Assembly (NCBI RefSeq): GCF_000621605.1
Contig: NZ_KK211316.1
Location: 1-64,000, forward strand
Origin: Butyrivibrio sp. MC2021
Lineage (GTDB): Bacteria > Bacillota > Clostridia > Lachnospirales > Lachnospiraceae
Direction of reading: 5' to 3'
DNA length: 64,000 nt
Each line of letters begins with the position of its first letter. The stretch's first letter is position 1. A model generated the notes under the pieces. The model was given only the letters and a program-made list of their open reading frames with translations, ran no database searches and had not been told where the DNA came from. The translations under genes and the position numbers were made by a program. This document shows, piece by piece, positions 27,052 to 36,975 of the stretch.

Positions 27052-30000
27052 TTATCTTTTTTTTTTGAAATCGCCTCTCTTGAATCTTTTAAGTTCAAAT
27101 GCAGAGAAACCAATAAGTCCAACACCTGCAAGAAGAACAATTACCCAAACCCATACTACAGGGAGATTGTCTCCTGTCTGAGGTGCTCTTGCTCCAAGTG
27201 CATCTCCGGAGCTTGATGAAGAGCTGCTTGATGATGATTTGGTTGATGTCTTAACTACTGCATCTGTCTCTGTATAGATAAGAGTGAATCTGGAAAAATA
27301 ACGAGAGTAAATATATACTTTTCCGTTGCTCTTATCTACATAATAGGTTCCGTCTGTAAATGAGCTTGAAGGTCTTGATGACAATTTGGAGAATTTCTTA
27401 ACTTCTCCGCTGTGCTCACGTATTACGTTTACTGTCTTTGCTGCATTGGTTGTTCCAATATAGGCGATTACGTCAATGGCTGAACCAAGATCGCTTACAT
27501 CTTCATCTGATTCTGTGTTTTCAGTTTCATTATTTTTTACTGTCTTATGAACAGTTACATCGAGACTGTCTGTATTAACTACTGACTCATCACCATATTC
27601 AGCTATTGTGTTAAGCTCTGTTGAACCAAGAGTTGACTTGGAAATTGGCTTAACATTAAGTGTATAGGTTACTGTCTTGCCGCTTACCTTTTTACTGGAA
27701 GCGTAGGTTGACAGTCCTGATGATGCTACGTTTGTAACTCCTGTGCTTACATTATTAGGATTACTGAAGTTTACGCTTGATGATGCCTTACCGGTTGATG
27801 ATGATGAAGAACTTGTAATCTTCCAGGTGTATGACTTGGTTCCTGTGAAGTTGTCATCATATGCCTTAAGGTAAACTGTGTAAGTTCCTGCCTTGGTAGC
27901 CTTAAGTGTTGACTTGCTCTCATCAACTTCGTATTCTTCATCCAAAGTAAGTGTCAAACCTGATACTGTAATAGTCTTTGGAGCAGAATGCTCAATTTCA
28001 TTTCCTGTATATGAGTATGAAACCTTAGTTGATGAAGGAATAGTAGCTGATGAAATACTAAGTGGATTAATCTTCCATGACTTTGTTACTGTTCCTGTAT
28101 ATCCGTTCTTACCGGTTATAGTGATCTCATAATCATCGGCATCGGTCTCTTTTGTATCACCGGATATATCATAGTAGCTTGTGCTAAGTTTCTGTCCGTC
28201 AACTGTAACTGTAACTGTAGGTCCCTGCTCCTTGCTGTTGTATGTGAAGGAGGTCTTGCTCAATTTTACATCACTTGATGTGATCTGCTGTCCTGCATCA
28301 ACAATGTCATATCTAACACGTGCTGTAGTAGGATCGCTTGGATTATTGATTGTAACCTTTGTACCGGCCTTATTGATAACCCAGTTTACATGGCCTGTGC
28401 CGTAAGCACTGTATGAACCAAGTGCTGTAGGTGCTGTCTTTGACGCTGTGCTGTCAGCGGCAGATACATAGTAAATTGCTAAATTCTTTACCTCAAGTTT
28501 TGAAGTATCTGAAGCATAAAGCTTCGCAGTGTACTTTGTTCCATATGGAACCTGATTATCTGTAAACTCTTTACTTGTGCTTGAGTTAACTATCTTTAAG
28601 TGAATATCAATAATAAAGTAGGTTGCTGTTTCAGCCGATACTGTGATGTTGTAATTATCATTTGAACCTGTATATGTAAGTGTAAGTGGATACTCACCAA
28701 CCTTGCTGTTATCAAATGAAGATGTTGGAGCAACTGTTACTGTCACACCTTCTATTTCATTGGTTGTGAACTTATCCTTAACGCTCTCATCAAGACAGGT
28801 CAATGTATAAGCTGATGAAAATGCAAGAGGCTCGCCGTCCTTGATGCTTGCCAGATTGTTTGCTGCAAGCATTACGTTGACAGGTTTGATTTCCCACTCG
28901 CCGGTAGCCTTTCCTAATGTGCCATAGGTCTCACCAACAAATGTAACTGTGAAATCATATGTGCCTGCATTTGTTTTCTTAATCGGAACCAAAACATAAT
29001 CTGTTTCAGCTGTTAACTTGGTATCTCCGATCTTAACTTCAATATCTGATGCTTTAAGTTCTTGTTCTACCGTATTATATATGAAAGGATTGATAACTTT
29101 TACAGATGAATCTGTCGCATCAGCTGTTATTTTAATCACATACTCTTTGGATGTATCCTCTGTGCTTGAACCGCTTCCGGCTTCAGAGCTTGAATCAGAG
29201 GTACCACTTAATTTGAGCTTTACAGTCAATGTCTTATTTTCATCAACAAAACCTTTTTTAGTAATAAGGAACCACTTACCGGTTTCTGTTGTATCCTCGA
29301 CATAATTGCCGCTCTCATCAGTAGAAGGTTTGTTGTCGCTGTCAACCTTTAACTGCTTTGCTTCGAAAAGCTCTGTGTCATTGCTAACAGGTGCTCCGTC
29401 AATGATCACTTTCTCGATCAGGTCTGCGGTAAGAATAGGAGCATCAGCTGTTCCTGCCTCATCCTTGGTCTCGGATAATACTTCGGTAAGTAATGTAGCA
29501 GTGCCGCCCTTGGAAACATATGAATAAGGCTTAGTGTTATCGGGAAGAACCGGCTTGGTTTCTTCTTCCTCAAACTCAGCTTCCTCTTCCATATCACCGG
29601 TTCTTACTTCTCCAAGAACCTCTCCACCGATCACATCGACTGTAATATTAGGAAGCTCTGCATCTGTTACGAACACTGAAGGAATCTCAGGAACATATAC
29701 AAATCTGAGCCATTCCTCATCGCTGGTGAACTCGGGTCTGTCGCTGAGTTCTTCGCTGAGAGTCCACTCAACTCCCGCAATATTTATTTCATCTGAATCA
29801 GCTGCAAAAGCAGTTGTTGAAAATCCATTAAATACATTATCGAAGAAGCTACCGATCAGACGAGCAACTATATTGTCCTCTTCTACAGTTATCTCCTCTT
29901 CAGGCTCTTCCTCTTCAATATCATCATCAAAAGGAAGCTCAATTACTGTTGCACCATTGTCAGAACTGTCTTCGCCGTTCTGTTCCTGAGTATCATCAGT

Positions 30001-30294
30001 ATAATCAGCCTCTCCGTCATCTTCTAATATGATGTTATCCACATTGGATTTGATTGCCCTGAGAGTATCAGGGAAAACGATATCTGCTTCGGATGCGCCC
30101 GGATTAAGCTGCTGGTATGCTACATCCTTATCCAGATCTTCAAACAGGGCGATCTCTATGGGATCTATCTCTGCCTCATCCGCTACAGCCATTGATGTCA
30201 TATCTGCGTTGGCTAATGCAACAGATGCTGCTACCGCAAGAGCAAGCCCTCTCTTTGCTACTATTTTTTTGGATTTACAACAAAACTTTTTCAT
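27052..30294 (-). CDS. Wall-anchored surface protein with MBG-like domains and APQTG sorting signal
   Basis: A 1080-residue exported protein. A long signal peptide (about 1-38) is followed by a very acidic region (about 38-250), then several immunoglobulin-like repeats of the MBG type (about 280-800, for example GTYDFTVTF and ADDYEITITG with a WEIKP/WKINP strand) and a Ser-rich C-terminal region. The end is a sorting signal: APQTGDNLP, a hydrophobic span, and the basic tail KRFKRGDFKKKR. APQTG departs from LPXTG. The class B sortase gene follows at once. It is probably an adhesin. A possible three-codon mini-frame, ATGCAATCATGA, overlaps the start. Confidence 0.88.
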   Translation of the reverse strand: MKKFCCKSKKIVAKRGLALAVAASVALANADMTSMAVADEAEIDPIEIALFEDLDKDVAYQQLNPGASEADIVFPDTLRAIKSNVDNIILEDDGEADYTDDTQEQNGEDSSDNGATVIELPFDDDIEEEEPEEEITVEEDNIVARLIGSFFDNVFNGFSTTAFAADSDEINIAGVEWTLSEELSDRPEFTSDEEWLRFVYVPEIPSVFVTDAELPNITVDVIGGEVLGEVRTGDMEEEAEFEEEETKPVLPDNTKPYSYVSKGGTATLLTEVLSETKDEAGTADAPILTADLIEKVIIDGAPVSNDTELFEAKQLKVDSDNKPSTDESGNYVEDTTETGKWFLITKKGFVDENKTLTVKLKLSGTSDSSSEAGSGSSTEDTSKEYVIKITADATDSSVKVINPFIYNTVEQELKASDIEVKIGDTKLTAETDYVLVPIKKTNAGTYDFTVTFVGETYGTLGKATGEWEIKPVNVMLAANNLASIKDGEPLAFSSAYTLTCLDESVKDKFTTNEIEGVTVTVAPTSSFDNSKVGEYPLTLTYTGSNDNYNITVSAETATYFIIDIHLKIVNSSTSKEFTDNQVPYGTKYTAKLYASDTSKLEVKNLAIYYVSAADSTASKTAPTALGSYSAYGTGHVNWVINKAGTKVTINNPSDPTTARVRYDIVDAGQQITSSDVKLSKTSFTYNSKEQGPTVTVTVDGQKLSTSYYDISGDTKETDADDYEITITGKNGYTGTVTKSWKINPLSISSATIPSSTKVSYSYTGNEIEHSAPKTITVSGLTLTLDEEYEVDESKSTLKATKAGTYTVYLKAYDDNFTGTKSYTWKITSSSSSSTGKASSSVNFSNPNNVSTGVTNVASSGLSTYASSKKVSGKTVTYTLNVKPISKSTLGSTELNTIAEYGDESVVNTDSLDVTVHKTVKNNETENTESDEDVSDLGSAIDVIAYIGTTNAAKTVNVIREHSGEVKKFSKLSSRPSSSFTDGTYYVDKSNGKVYIYSRYFSRFTLIYTETDAVVKTSTKSSSSSSSSSSGDALGARAPQTGDNLPVVWVWVIVLLAGVGLIGFSAFELKRFKRGDFKKKR

Positions 30295-30558
30295 GATTGC
30301 ATAGTACTCCCTATAAATATATAAAGTGATTATAAACCCATATCGCTATTAATATAAAGTTTTTTTTGAAATTTTATACTTTTTTCTTCCCTGAAATAAA
30401 AATATCATTTGTAATATTCCCTACTTATAAATAACAAAAAATAAAATTTTATAGGCATTTAATGGATATTAGTCATTTTTACTGAGATAATATTGTTGAT
30501 ATGTCGTTTATATTTCTACGTTTATTTGCTTGTTACTATTTTCTTCGAGGTGCGCATT

Positions 30559-31863
30559 ATGAAAAAAAGGAAAATATTATCTTTTGTCATGACATTTTTT
30601 CTTATCATTTGCATTTCCGGATGCGGACAAAAATCTTCCGGAGACTCTCCAGAAGCCGCTGTAGCCAAGGCAGAGTCTATTACTTTGGTAAATATTAAAT
30701 CTGAAGTTAACGCCCAGATTCAGACCCTTGCCTCTCAGTACGAAAAGGAGACAGGCATTAAGGTTTCGGTGATTAATGTTGATCCCGGAGTAGATTCCCA
30801 GGCAACATTAAAAGGATATTATCTGTCGGATCAGATGCCTGACATTATCGCCTGCGAAGCTTCAGGGTTCTCAAATTGGGAAGGATTACTCGTTGACTTA
30901 TCTGATCAAAACTGGGCAACCAGGACCGATGCAGCCTATGTTGATGCTACTTACGGAACCCTCGGATTCCCATTTACAACCGAGGCCATAGGCCTTGCAT
31001 ACAATGCTGACATTCTTGAAAAGTGCGGAGTGGATCCCAAAAGCATTACCGGACCGGCTGCTATGAAATCAGCATTTGAAGCAATCGATGCAAAAAAATC
31101 ATCCCTGGGCTTAACCGCTGTAGTAGGCTACTGCGCTGAGCCTGAAAACCTTGGCTGGTCCAGCGGAAATCATATTTTCGGAGCATATATCGATTCCGGT
31201 CTTTCCAGATCAGACACCACCTACATTGACATGTTAAATAATCAGAACAAAATAGATGATGCACGTTTTTCGGATTATGCGAACATGATAGGACTCTTCA
31301 TTCAATACTCCGATCCAAAACTTCTTGTAGCCGGCGTTTATAATGACCAGGTAATGGGATTTGCTTCCGGCAAATACGCATTTGTTACTCAGGGCTCCTG
31401 GATTGGCGCAACTCTTGTGGGTGATGACGCATCCGCTTATGCCAGCGCCGGCAATTTCAAGGTGGGAATGGTTCCCTACGCTTTCCAGGACGGTCAGGAC
31501 ACTATTTTGACCAGTGCTCCTTCCTGGTGGGCTATCCCAAAAGAGGGACAGGTTGATGCGGCCAAGGACTTCCTCCAATGGTGTTCAGAGGATTCCGGCC
31601 AGAAAATCCTGGTGGAAGAAGCTGGATTTATCAGCCCCTTCAAGGATTGTAAATATGTAGCTTCTGATCCTTTTGCAAGCACGATCTCCAAATATATCGC
31701 CGCAGGCAAGACCTCCAGCTGGCACTGGATGGATATGCCGGAAAATCTTGGTCAGAAGGGCTTTGCTTTTGCCTTCCAGAAATTTGCCAAAGGAGAACTT
31801 GATGCCGCAGGATTCTTAAAGGAAATACAGAAAATAGCCACAGACTGGTATGCAAAGCTTTGA
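30559..31863 (+). CDS. Orphan solute-binding lipoprotein (sugar type)
   Basis: A 434-residue extracellular solute-binding protein of the ABC sugar type. The lipobox ISGC gives the lipidated Cys near residue 22. The body has typical features: [45 protein letters not shown] and GSWIGATL. No permease or ATPase gene is adjacent; instead a chemoreceptor gene starts 17 bp after its stop, so it more likely serves in sensing. The start at 30559 follows CGAGGTGC. The 264-bp gap upstream is A+T-rich and holds the divergent promoters of this gene and the adhesin. Confidence 0.88.
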   Translation: MKKRKILSFVMTFFLIICISGCGQKSSGDSPEAAVAKAESITLVNIKSEVNAQIQTLASQYEKETGIKVSVINVDPGVDSQATLKGYYLSDQMPDIIACEASGFSNWEGLLVDLSDQNWATRTDAAYVDATYGTLGFPFTTEAIGLAYNADILEKCGVDPKSITGPAAMKSAFEAIDAKKSSLGLTAVVGYCAEPENLGWSSGNHIFGAYIDSGLSRSDTTYIDMLNNQNKIDDARFSDYANMIGLFIQYSDPKLLVAGVYNDQVMGFASGKYAFVTQGSWIGATLVGDDASAYASAGNFKVGMVPYAFQDGQDTILTSAPSWWAIPKEGQVDAAKDFLQWCSEDSGQKILVEEAGFISPFKDCKYVASDPFASTISKYIAAGKTSSWHWMDMPENLGQKGFAFAFQKFAKGELDAAGFLKEIQKIATDWYAKL

Positions 31864-31879
31864 GGAAGGGGGTGTAAAA

Positions 31880-33643
31880 ATGGCTGATAAATCTTCTATT
31901 AAAATAGGGAAGAAAGACTCCATAGTATTTCAGTTATCATCATTAAATCTTTTGATGCTCATTGCCTTTATTGCTGTTATGGCACTGGTTATGTCCTCCA
32001 TGAGAACATCAACCAATACAAGTATATCCATGTTCAGCTCAATGATGACCCTCACCAATCATGAAGCTGCTCTGAAAAATGACGTAATGTCTCTCTATGA
32101 TCAGACCACAGGCTATGTCTCCGCTGATGCGGCAGAAACAAAAAGTGCTCTGATGCCCCAGATTAAAGTTGCAAAAGAAGCTGTTTCCAAAGATATAGCC
32201 GCTTTGGAAAATGATTTTTCCACCTATCAGAATGAAGCTGCAACAGCACAGCTTGCGGAGATCAAACAGCAGTACTCAAGGTTCTCTGCCCTTATTGACT
32301 CCGCCATTGAAAAATGTGACGCCGGGGATCAGTCCTCTGCCTACAAAGTCCTTTTTGATAAGGCTGAGATCCAGAAGATCGCAATTTTCCATTCTACAAA
32401 GGTGTTGGATCAGGCCATTACGGATTCAGCTGATGCCACCACAGCCATGATGAAAAGGCTTCTTCAATCCGGCAATCTGACCGCCATGATCGGTGCTATT
32501 GTTATGCTGGTCCTTATTGTGGGCAACTTCCTTATTTCTTATAAAAATATTGTAAGAAAGATCCGTTCAATCAGTGATGAAGTAAATGGCATGATTTCAA
32601 ATATCGAGAGCGGAAAGGGTGATCTTACAACCAGAATACGGACAAAAACGAAATCAGAGCTTCTTTATATCACCACAGGAATAAATCAATTTATCGAAAC
32701 TCTTCAGAATATCATGAGAGATGTAAAGAGCGGCTCCAAGGTCCTTGCTTCATCCTCTGAAGAGGTTAAGAGCCAGCTCCGTATCGCAGATGACAACGTA
32801 ACCAACACTTCAGCCGCCCTGGAGGAGCTGTCCGCCAATATGGAGACTCTTTCCGGCACTGTTTCTTCCATAAATGACCGTGTAGAAGACGTTAAATCCG
32901 CTGCCATGGAGATCACGGAGCAGGCCCAGTCAGGCGCAGAAACCGCCAACTCCATCAAGCAGGAAGCCAATGAGCTCAAAACCCGCGTAAATCAGAAAAA
33001 ATACGAAGCCGGGGATCAGGTTTCCCAGCTTTCAGCCGTACTGTCCCAGTCAGTGGAGGATTCCAAGAAGGTTGGCCAGATCGGCGAACTTACAAATGTA
33101 ATCCTGGATATTTCCAAGCGCACGAATCTCCTGGCCCTTAATGCTTCTATCGAAGCAGCCAGAGCCGGAGAAGCAGGAAAAGGCTTTGCGGTTGTAGCCG
33201 GTGAGATCAGCTCCCTTGCTGAAAACAGCCGTGAAACCGCCGCCAATATCCAGGTCATCAGCACAGAGGTTACAGAAGCCGTTAACAGACTGGCTCAGAA
33301 TGCGCAATCTGCTCTGGATTACATCAACGGCACCGTCCTTGGTGATTATGATGAATTTGTTACCACCGGAGAAAAATATGAGCACACCGCCGATCTTATG
33401 GACGATATGCTCTCAAGCTTTGATAAAAAGGCCGAAAACCTCAATAATATAATGCAGGAAATGGTTGAATCCGTTCAGATGATCACTTCATCCATTAAGG
33501 AAAGCTCCATTGCTATCACCTCTTCTGCAGAGAATTCTGCTGAAATTGTGGGAGGTATCAAGAAAATATCTCAGGCCATCGGCAAAAATAATGAAATTAC
33601 AGAACAGCTCAACGATACCACAGAGAAATTCCAGGCTCTTTAA
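31880..33643 (+). CDS. Methyl-accepting chemotaxis protein
   Basis: A 587-residue chemoreceptor. It has a first membrane segment (about 18-40), an outer four-helix-bundle-like sensor (about 45-190), a second membrane segment (about 195-218), a HAMP domain (about 220-275) and a long cytoplasmic coiled coil. The signalling hairpin reads [29 protein letters not shown] near residue 415. Its start, at 31880 after AGGAAGGGGG, is 17 bp from the stop of the solute-binding lipoprotein gene. The two probably form a sugar taxis pair. It converges with the fatty-acid operon, with stops overlapping by 4 bp. Confidence 0.94.
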   Translation: MADKSSIKIGKKDSIVFQLSSLNLLMLIAFIAVMALVMSSMRTSTNTSISMFSSMMTLTNHEAALKNDVMSLYDQTTGYVSADAAETKSALMPQIKVAKEAVSKDIAALENDFSTYQNEAATAQLAEIKQQYSRFSALIDSAIEKCDAGDQSSAYKVLFDKAEIQKIAIFHSTKVLDQAITDSADATTAMMKRLLQSGNLTAMIGAIVMLVLIVGNFLISYKNIVRKIRSISDEVNGMISNIESGKGDLTTRIRTKTKSELLYITTGINQFIETLQNIMRDVKSGSKVLASSSEEVKSQLRIADDNVTNTSAALEELSANMETLSGTVSSINDRVEDVKSAAMEITEQAQSGAETANSIKQEANELKTRVNQKKYEAGDQVSQLSAVLSQSVEDSKKVGQIGELTNVILDISKRTNLLALNASIEAARAGEAGKGFAVVAGEISSLAENSRETAANIQVISTEVTEAVNRLAQNAQSALDYINGTVLGDYDEFVTTGEKYEHTADLMDDMLSSFDKKAENLNNIMQEMVESVQMITSSIKESSIAITSSAENSAEIVGGIKKISQAIGKNNEITEQLNDTTEKFQAL

Positions 33644-35295
33644 CCTGCGTTTTCCTCGTCAATCTTACGTATCATCGCTCTGCTGATCTTACCACTGGAA
33701 CTTCTGGGCAGTTCCTCTACAAATTTGATTATTCGAGGGTATTTGTAGATGGCTGCCCTCTTTTTGACGAAATCCTGCAGCTCCGTGATGAGCTTTGTGC
33801 TGGCTTCATATCCCTTCTTAAGAATAATGCTGGCTTTTACCACATTTCCACGGTTTTTGGAGGGAAATCCTGTGACAGCGCACTCAAATACAGCAGGATG
33901 CTTCATCAGTATGTCCTCAACCTCAGATGGGCCTATTCTGTATCCGCTGGATTTGATCACATCATCATTTCTTCCAAGGAAAAAATAATTCCCTTTTTGG
34001 TCACCTATGGCCATGTCCTTGGTATGATAGACACCGCCTCGCCATACTTCTTCATATTGAGCATCATCTCCCAGATATCCTTTAAATATTCCTATAGGTT
34101 TTTGACCATTTTCGGAAATAATTACTATTTCTCCCTCTTCTCCGCAAGGAACACAGTTGTTATTTTCATCCACCAGAGCAATTTTATAAAGGGGAGAAGG
34201 CCTTCCGATTGAGCCGGAAATTTGCTCCGAATTTACAGGAGTACATATCTGAAGTGCAGTCTCTGTCTGGCCAAAGCCCTCTCTGATAATCAGACCAGTT
34301 TGGTCAATAAACTTTCTGGAAACCTCCTTTGGCATAGGTTCTCCGGCGGTAGTAACATATCGCAAGTTATCCAAATTATAATCTTTTATTTTTTCCAAAA
34401 TTAAATATTTATATACCGTTGGTGGAGCACAAAATGTATTTACTTTTTCTTCGGAAATAATTTTTAACAGGTCTGATGCATAAAACTGCTCATAATCATA
34501 GACCATGATTGCTGCTCCCAAAAACCACTGGCCATACAGCTTTCCCCAGGCTGTTTTAGCCCACCCGGAGTCTGCTACCGTAAGATGAAGATCCCCTTTT
34601 GTTATCCCATGCCAATTTTTGGCCGTATAAATATGGGCTATGGGATAAGAAAAATCATGAATTACAGCCTTGGGGGCCCCACTGGTTCCTGATGTGAAAT
34701 AATAGAGCATATCATCATTTTTATCGGTGGTTATGCGAACTAAGTTGGCCGCCGACTTTTTTATTAATCCCTCTAAATTCTCAAAACCCGGATAATTATC
34801 ACCAACCACTATCTTAACTATATTTTTATCAAAAGAAGTTGCTTCCTCCACTTTTTTGCAGATATGCTCCGTATTTACGCATATTACCGCTTTGGCACCG
34901 GATACCTTAAATCTTTCGCGAATATCCTCTGCAGAGACCATATGGGAGGTAGGAATGGCCACAGCTCCAAGCTTATGAAGGGCCAATATACTGATCCAGA
35001 ATTCATATCTTCTTTTAAGCAAGAGCATAACCGAATCATGCCTGCTTATTCCCAAAGCTTTAAGCGCATTTGCAGCTTTATCGGTAAGCCCTTTTATGTC
35101 ACCGTAAGTGAAAACTCTTCGTTCTCCATCTGCACTTTTATGTACCATTGCAACCCCATTCGGTTCCTCAAAAGCCAATCTGTCCATGACATCATAGGCA
35201 AAGTTAAAATGCTCAGGTACATAGGTTTCTATTTTATTTATTTCACCGTTTTCACCTATTATTTCCTTGTAATAATCCTCAAATATTTCAGGCAT
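33640..35295 (-). CDS. Acyl-CoA synthetase (AMP-forming, medium-chain type)
   Basis: A 551-residue adenylate-forming ligase at the end of the fatty-acid operon. ATP motifs are [11 protein letters not shown] (near 195), then GEPMP, GFGQTET and the hinge and C-terminal lysine region RSSSGKISR. The W-rich stretch [17 protein letters not shown] is typical of the medium-chain/acetyl-CoA synthetase group. It may activate exogenous fatty acids, fitting a rumen organism exposed to dietary lipid. The start at 35295 follows AAGAGGTGC. It is 86 bp beyond accA. The gene carries two iteron-like sites. Confidence 0.9.
   Translation of the reverse strand: MPEIFEDYYKEIIGENGEINKIETYVPEHFNFAYDVMDRLAFEEPNGVAMVHKSADGERRVFTYGDIKGLTDKAANALKALGISRHDSVMLLLKRRYEFWISILALHKLGAVAIPTSHMVSAEDIRERFKVSGAKAVICVNTEHICKKVEEATSFDKNIVKIVVGDNYPGFENLEGLIKKSAANLVRITTDKNDDMLYYFTSGTSGAPKAVIHDFSYPIAHIYTAKNWHGITKGDLHLTVADSGWAKTAWGKLYGQWFLGAAIMVYDYEQFYASDLLKIISEEKVNTFCAPPTVYKYLILEKIKDYNLDNLRYVTTAGEPMPKEVSRKFIDQTGLIIREGFGQTETALQICTPVNSEQISGSIGRPSPLYKIALVDENNNCVPCGEEGEIVIISENGQKPIGIFKGYLGDDAQYEEVWRGGVYHTKDMAIGDQKGNYFFLGRNDDVIKSSGYRIGPSEVEDILMKHPAVFECAVTGFPSKNRGNVVKASIILKKGYEASTKLITELQDFVKKRAAIYKYPRIIKFVEELPRSSSGKISRAMIRKIDEENAG
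33989..34008 (-). repeat. Dispersed iteron copy inside the acyl-CoA ligase gene
   Basis: On the minus strand it reads ATAGGTGACCAAAAAGGGAA. The 18-mer AGGTGACCAAAAAGGGAA is identical to the origin iteron at 50454-50471 and to the site in accA at 35483-35502. It encodes GDQKGN here. Confidence 0.8.
35086..35104 (-). repeat. Weaker iteron-like site in the acyl-CoA ligase gene
   Basis: The minus strand reads CGGTGACATAAAAGGGCTT. GGTGAC and AAAAGGG keep iteron spacing; the final AA is lost. The encoded YGDIKG fits the ligase family, so chance is possible. Confidence 0.45.
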
Positions 35296-35381
35296 TTTGC
35301 ACCTCTTACTGCGATTTGATATACCGCATGTTATTCTATTGAAAATATTATTTATTTTTATTTTCTTACGTTTATTTTTCC

Positions 35382-36137
35382 TCAATATCCTATCGTTCTG
35401 AATTTTCTGTACCTGGCTTCCAGAAGATCTGTAAGCTCTGTATTCATCAGCTTATCCAGTTCTTTTTCAATTTCTTCCTTGTTCCCTTTTTGGTCACCTT
35501 TAGAGCAGATTTTATCAATTATCCCCAATTTATATAATTTTTTTGCAGTCAGTGAAAGTGCCGCAGCCGCCTCAGGGGCTTTTTCCGTGGTCTTCCACAG
35601 GATATTGGCGCAGCTCTCGGGAGAAACAACGCTAAAATACGCATCTTCCATCATCCAGATCCTGTCGCTGTGGGAGAGAGCCAGGGCTCCTCCGCTTCCG
35701 CCTTCGCCTATTACAATTGATAAAATGGGGGTTTTCAAATCAGACATTTCAAATAGATTATCAGCAATAGCCCTTCCCTGGCCATTCTCCTCAGAAGCCA
35801 CATCACAGAAGGCACCTGCGGTATCCACGAAGCAAATGACCGGCCTGTGGAATTTTTCCGCCTGTTTCATAAGTCTTAGGGCTTTTCTGTAGCCTTCCGG
35901 TTTCGCGCTTCCAAAATTATGGGTAATTCTGTCCTGGGTATTCTTCCCTTTTTCTACACCTATAACTGTCACCGGGAATTTTCCAACCCTTCCGATCCCT
36001 GCAATTATCGCCTTGTCATCTCCATGGAGCCTGTCTCCATGAAATTCCATGAAATCCTCGACGATCTCATTGATATAATCTACAGAAGTCTTGCGCCCTT
36101 CATCCCGGGCAGCTTTTACAATCTCATAAGCATCCAT
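35382..36137 (-). CDS. accA: Acetyl-CoA carboxylase carboxyltransferase subunit alpha
   Basis: A 251-residue AccA. It shows IIAGIGRVGKFPVTVIGVEKGKNT, FGSAKPEGYRKALRLMKQAEKF and the oxyanion region IGEGGSGGALALS. With AccD it transfers carboxyl groups from carboxybiotin to acetyl-CoA to give malonyl-CoA. The start at 36137 overlaps the accD stop by 14 bp, so translation is coupled. The C-terminal tail has an unusual ICSKGDQKGNKEE segment encoded by an iteron copy. It is shorter than E. coli AccA, as is usual in clostridia. Confidence 0.95.
   Translation of the reverse strand: MDAYEIVKAARDEGRKTSVDYINEIVEDFMEFHGDRLHGDDKAIIAGIGRVGKFPVTVIGVEKGKNTQDRITHNFGSAKPEGYRKALRLMKQAEKFHRPVICFVDTAGAFCDVASEENGQGRAIADNLFEMSDLKTPILSIVIGEGGSGGALALSHSDRIWMMEDAYFSVVSPESCANILWKTTEKAPEAAAALSLTAKKLYKLGIIDKICSKGDQKGNKEEIEKELDKLMNTELTDLLEARYRKFRTIGY
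35483..35502 (-). repeat. Dispersed iteron copy inside accA (3' part)
   Basis: On the minus strand it reads AAAGGTGACCAAAAAGGGAA, identical over the core to the origin iteron at 50453-50471. It encodes KGDQKGN in a part of AccA that is not conserved, so protein constraint does not explain it. Confidence 0.82.
35944..35963 (-). repeat. Dispersed iteron-like site inside accA (5' part)
   Basis: On the minus strand it reads ATAGGTGTAGAAAAAGGGAA. It is closest to the origin copies with GGTGTA and GGTGCA and to the cobW copy at 57930. It encodes IGVEKGK at a conserved AccA position, so part of the match may be due to the protein. Confidence 0.6.
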
Positions 36138-36972
36138 CTTTTTCTCCGTGTAGTTCCAAAAGCTTTCCAAGATAATCCATCTGTACCTCTCTTGGCACTA
36201 TTTCATCGATAAAACCACATTCCAGTACACTTTCAGCCTTCTGAAATCCCTTGGGAAGAGGCTGATTTGTGATTTTTTCCACGATTCTCGGACCCGCAAA
36301 ACCAACTCTTGCCCCGGGCTCAGCCAGCGTAATATCCGCCTGCATGGCAAAGCTTGCGTCCACACCTCCTGTGGTTGGGTTAGTCAGAAGTACTATATAG
36401 AGATTTCCCGCGTTGCTGTGCCTTTTTACAGCCGCAGAAACCTTGGACATCTGCATGAGCGATATCATTCCTTCCTGCATCCTTGCACCACCCGAAACAG
36501 TGATACCTATTACAGGCAATTTATTTTCTGTGGCATACTCAAAGAGCCTTGTTATCTTTTCGCCCACCACAGCTCCCATGGAACCCATCATAAAATTGGC
36601 ATCCATGGAAAAAATCCCTGTTTTTCTTCCCCATATAGTAGCTGTGCCGCAGATAACACCCTCATTTTCCCTGCTTTTTTCTTTGGCTGCCGAGAGTTTT
36701 TCTTCATATCCGGGAAACTCAATTACATTCCTAGACTGAAGCTCCGCGTCCATCTCAATAAAGCTTCTTTTGTCAGTCAGCATTAAAATTCTTCTTCTTG
36801 CTCTGACAGAAAAATAATGGCCGCACTCAGGACAAATAAAATAATTTTTTCGAATTTTACTTACACTAATTTTGCTATCACATTTTTTGCAGATTATTTT
36901 TCTTGTAAAAATCTTATTTGAAGAGCTTTCAAGCTCGTTGTCGGCCTTAAGAAACAGTTTTTTTAATTCCAT
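36124..36972 (-). CDS. accD: Acetyl-CoA carboxylase carboxyltransferase subunit beta
   Basis: A 282-residue AccD. The N-terminal zinc ribbon has CKKC (near 28) and CPEC (near 47). The crotonase-like body shows GAVVGEKITRLFEYA, ISGGARMQEG-type sequence (VSGGARMQEGMISLMQM), TNPTTGGVDASFAM and AEPGARVGFAGPRI. It partners AccA in malonyl-CoA synthesis. It starts 3 bp after the accC stop and overlaps accA, so the subunits are made in register. Confidence 0.96.
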   Translation of the reverse strand: MELKKLFLKADNELESSSNKIFTRKIICKKCDSKISVSKIRKNYFICPECGHYFSVRARRRILMLTDKRSFIEMDAELQSRNVIEFPGYEEKLSAAKEKSRENEGVICGTATIWGRKTGIFSMDANFMMGSMGAVVGEKITRLFEYATENKLPVIGITVSGGARMQEGMISLMQMSKVSAAVKRHSNAGNLYIVLLTNPTTGGVDASFAMQADITLAEPGARVGFAGPRIVEKITNQPLPKGFQKAESVLECGFIDEIVPREVQMDYLGKLLELHGEKDGCL

Positions 36973-36975
36973 TTT

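Noticed and set aside
30292..30303. Three-codon mini-frame ATGCAATCATGA overlapping the adhesin start
   Set aside because: Could be a leader that tunes translation, but such overlaps arise easily by chance and there is no other support.
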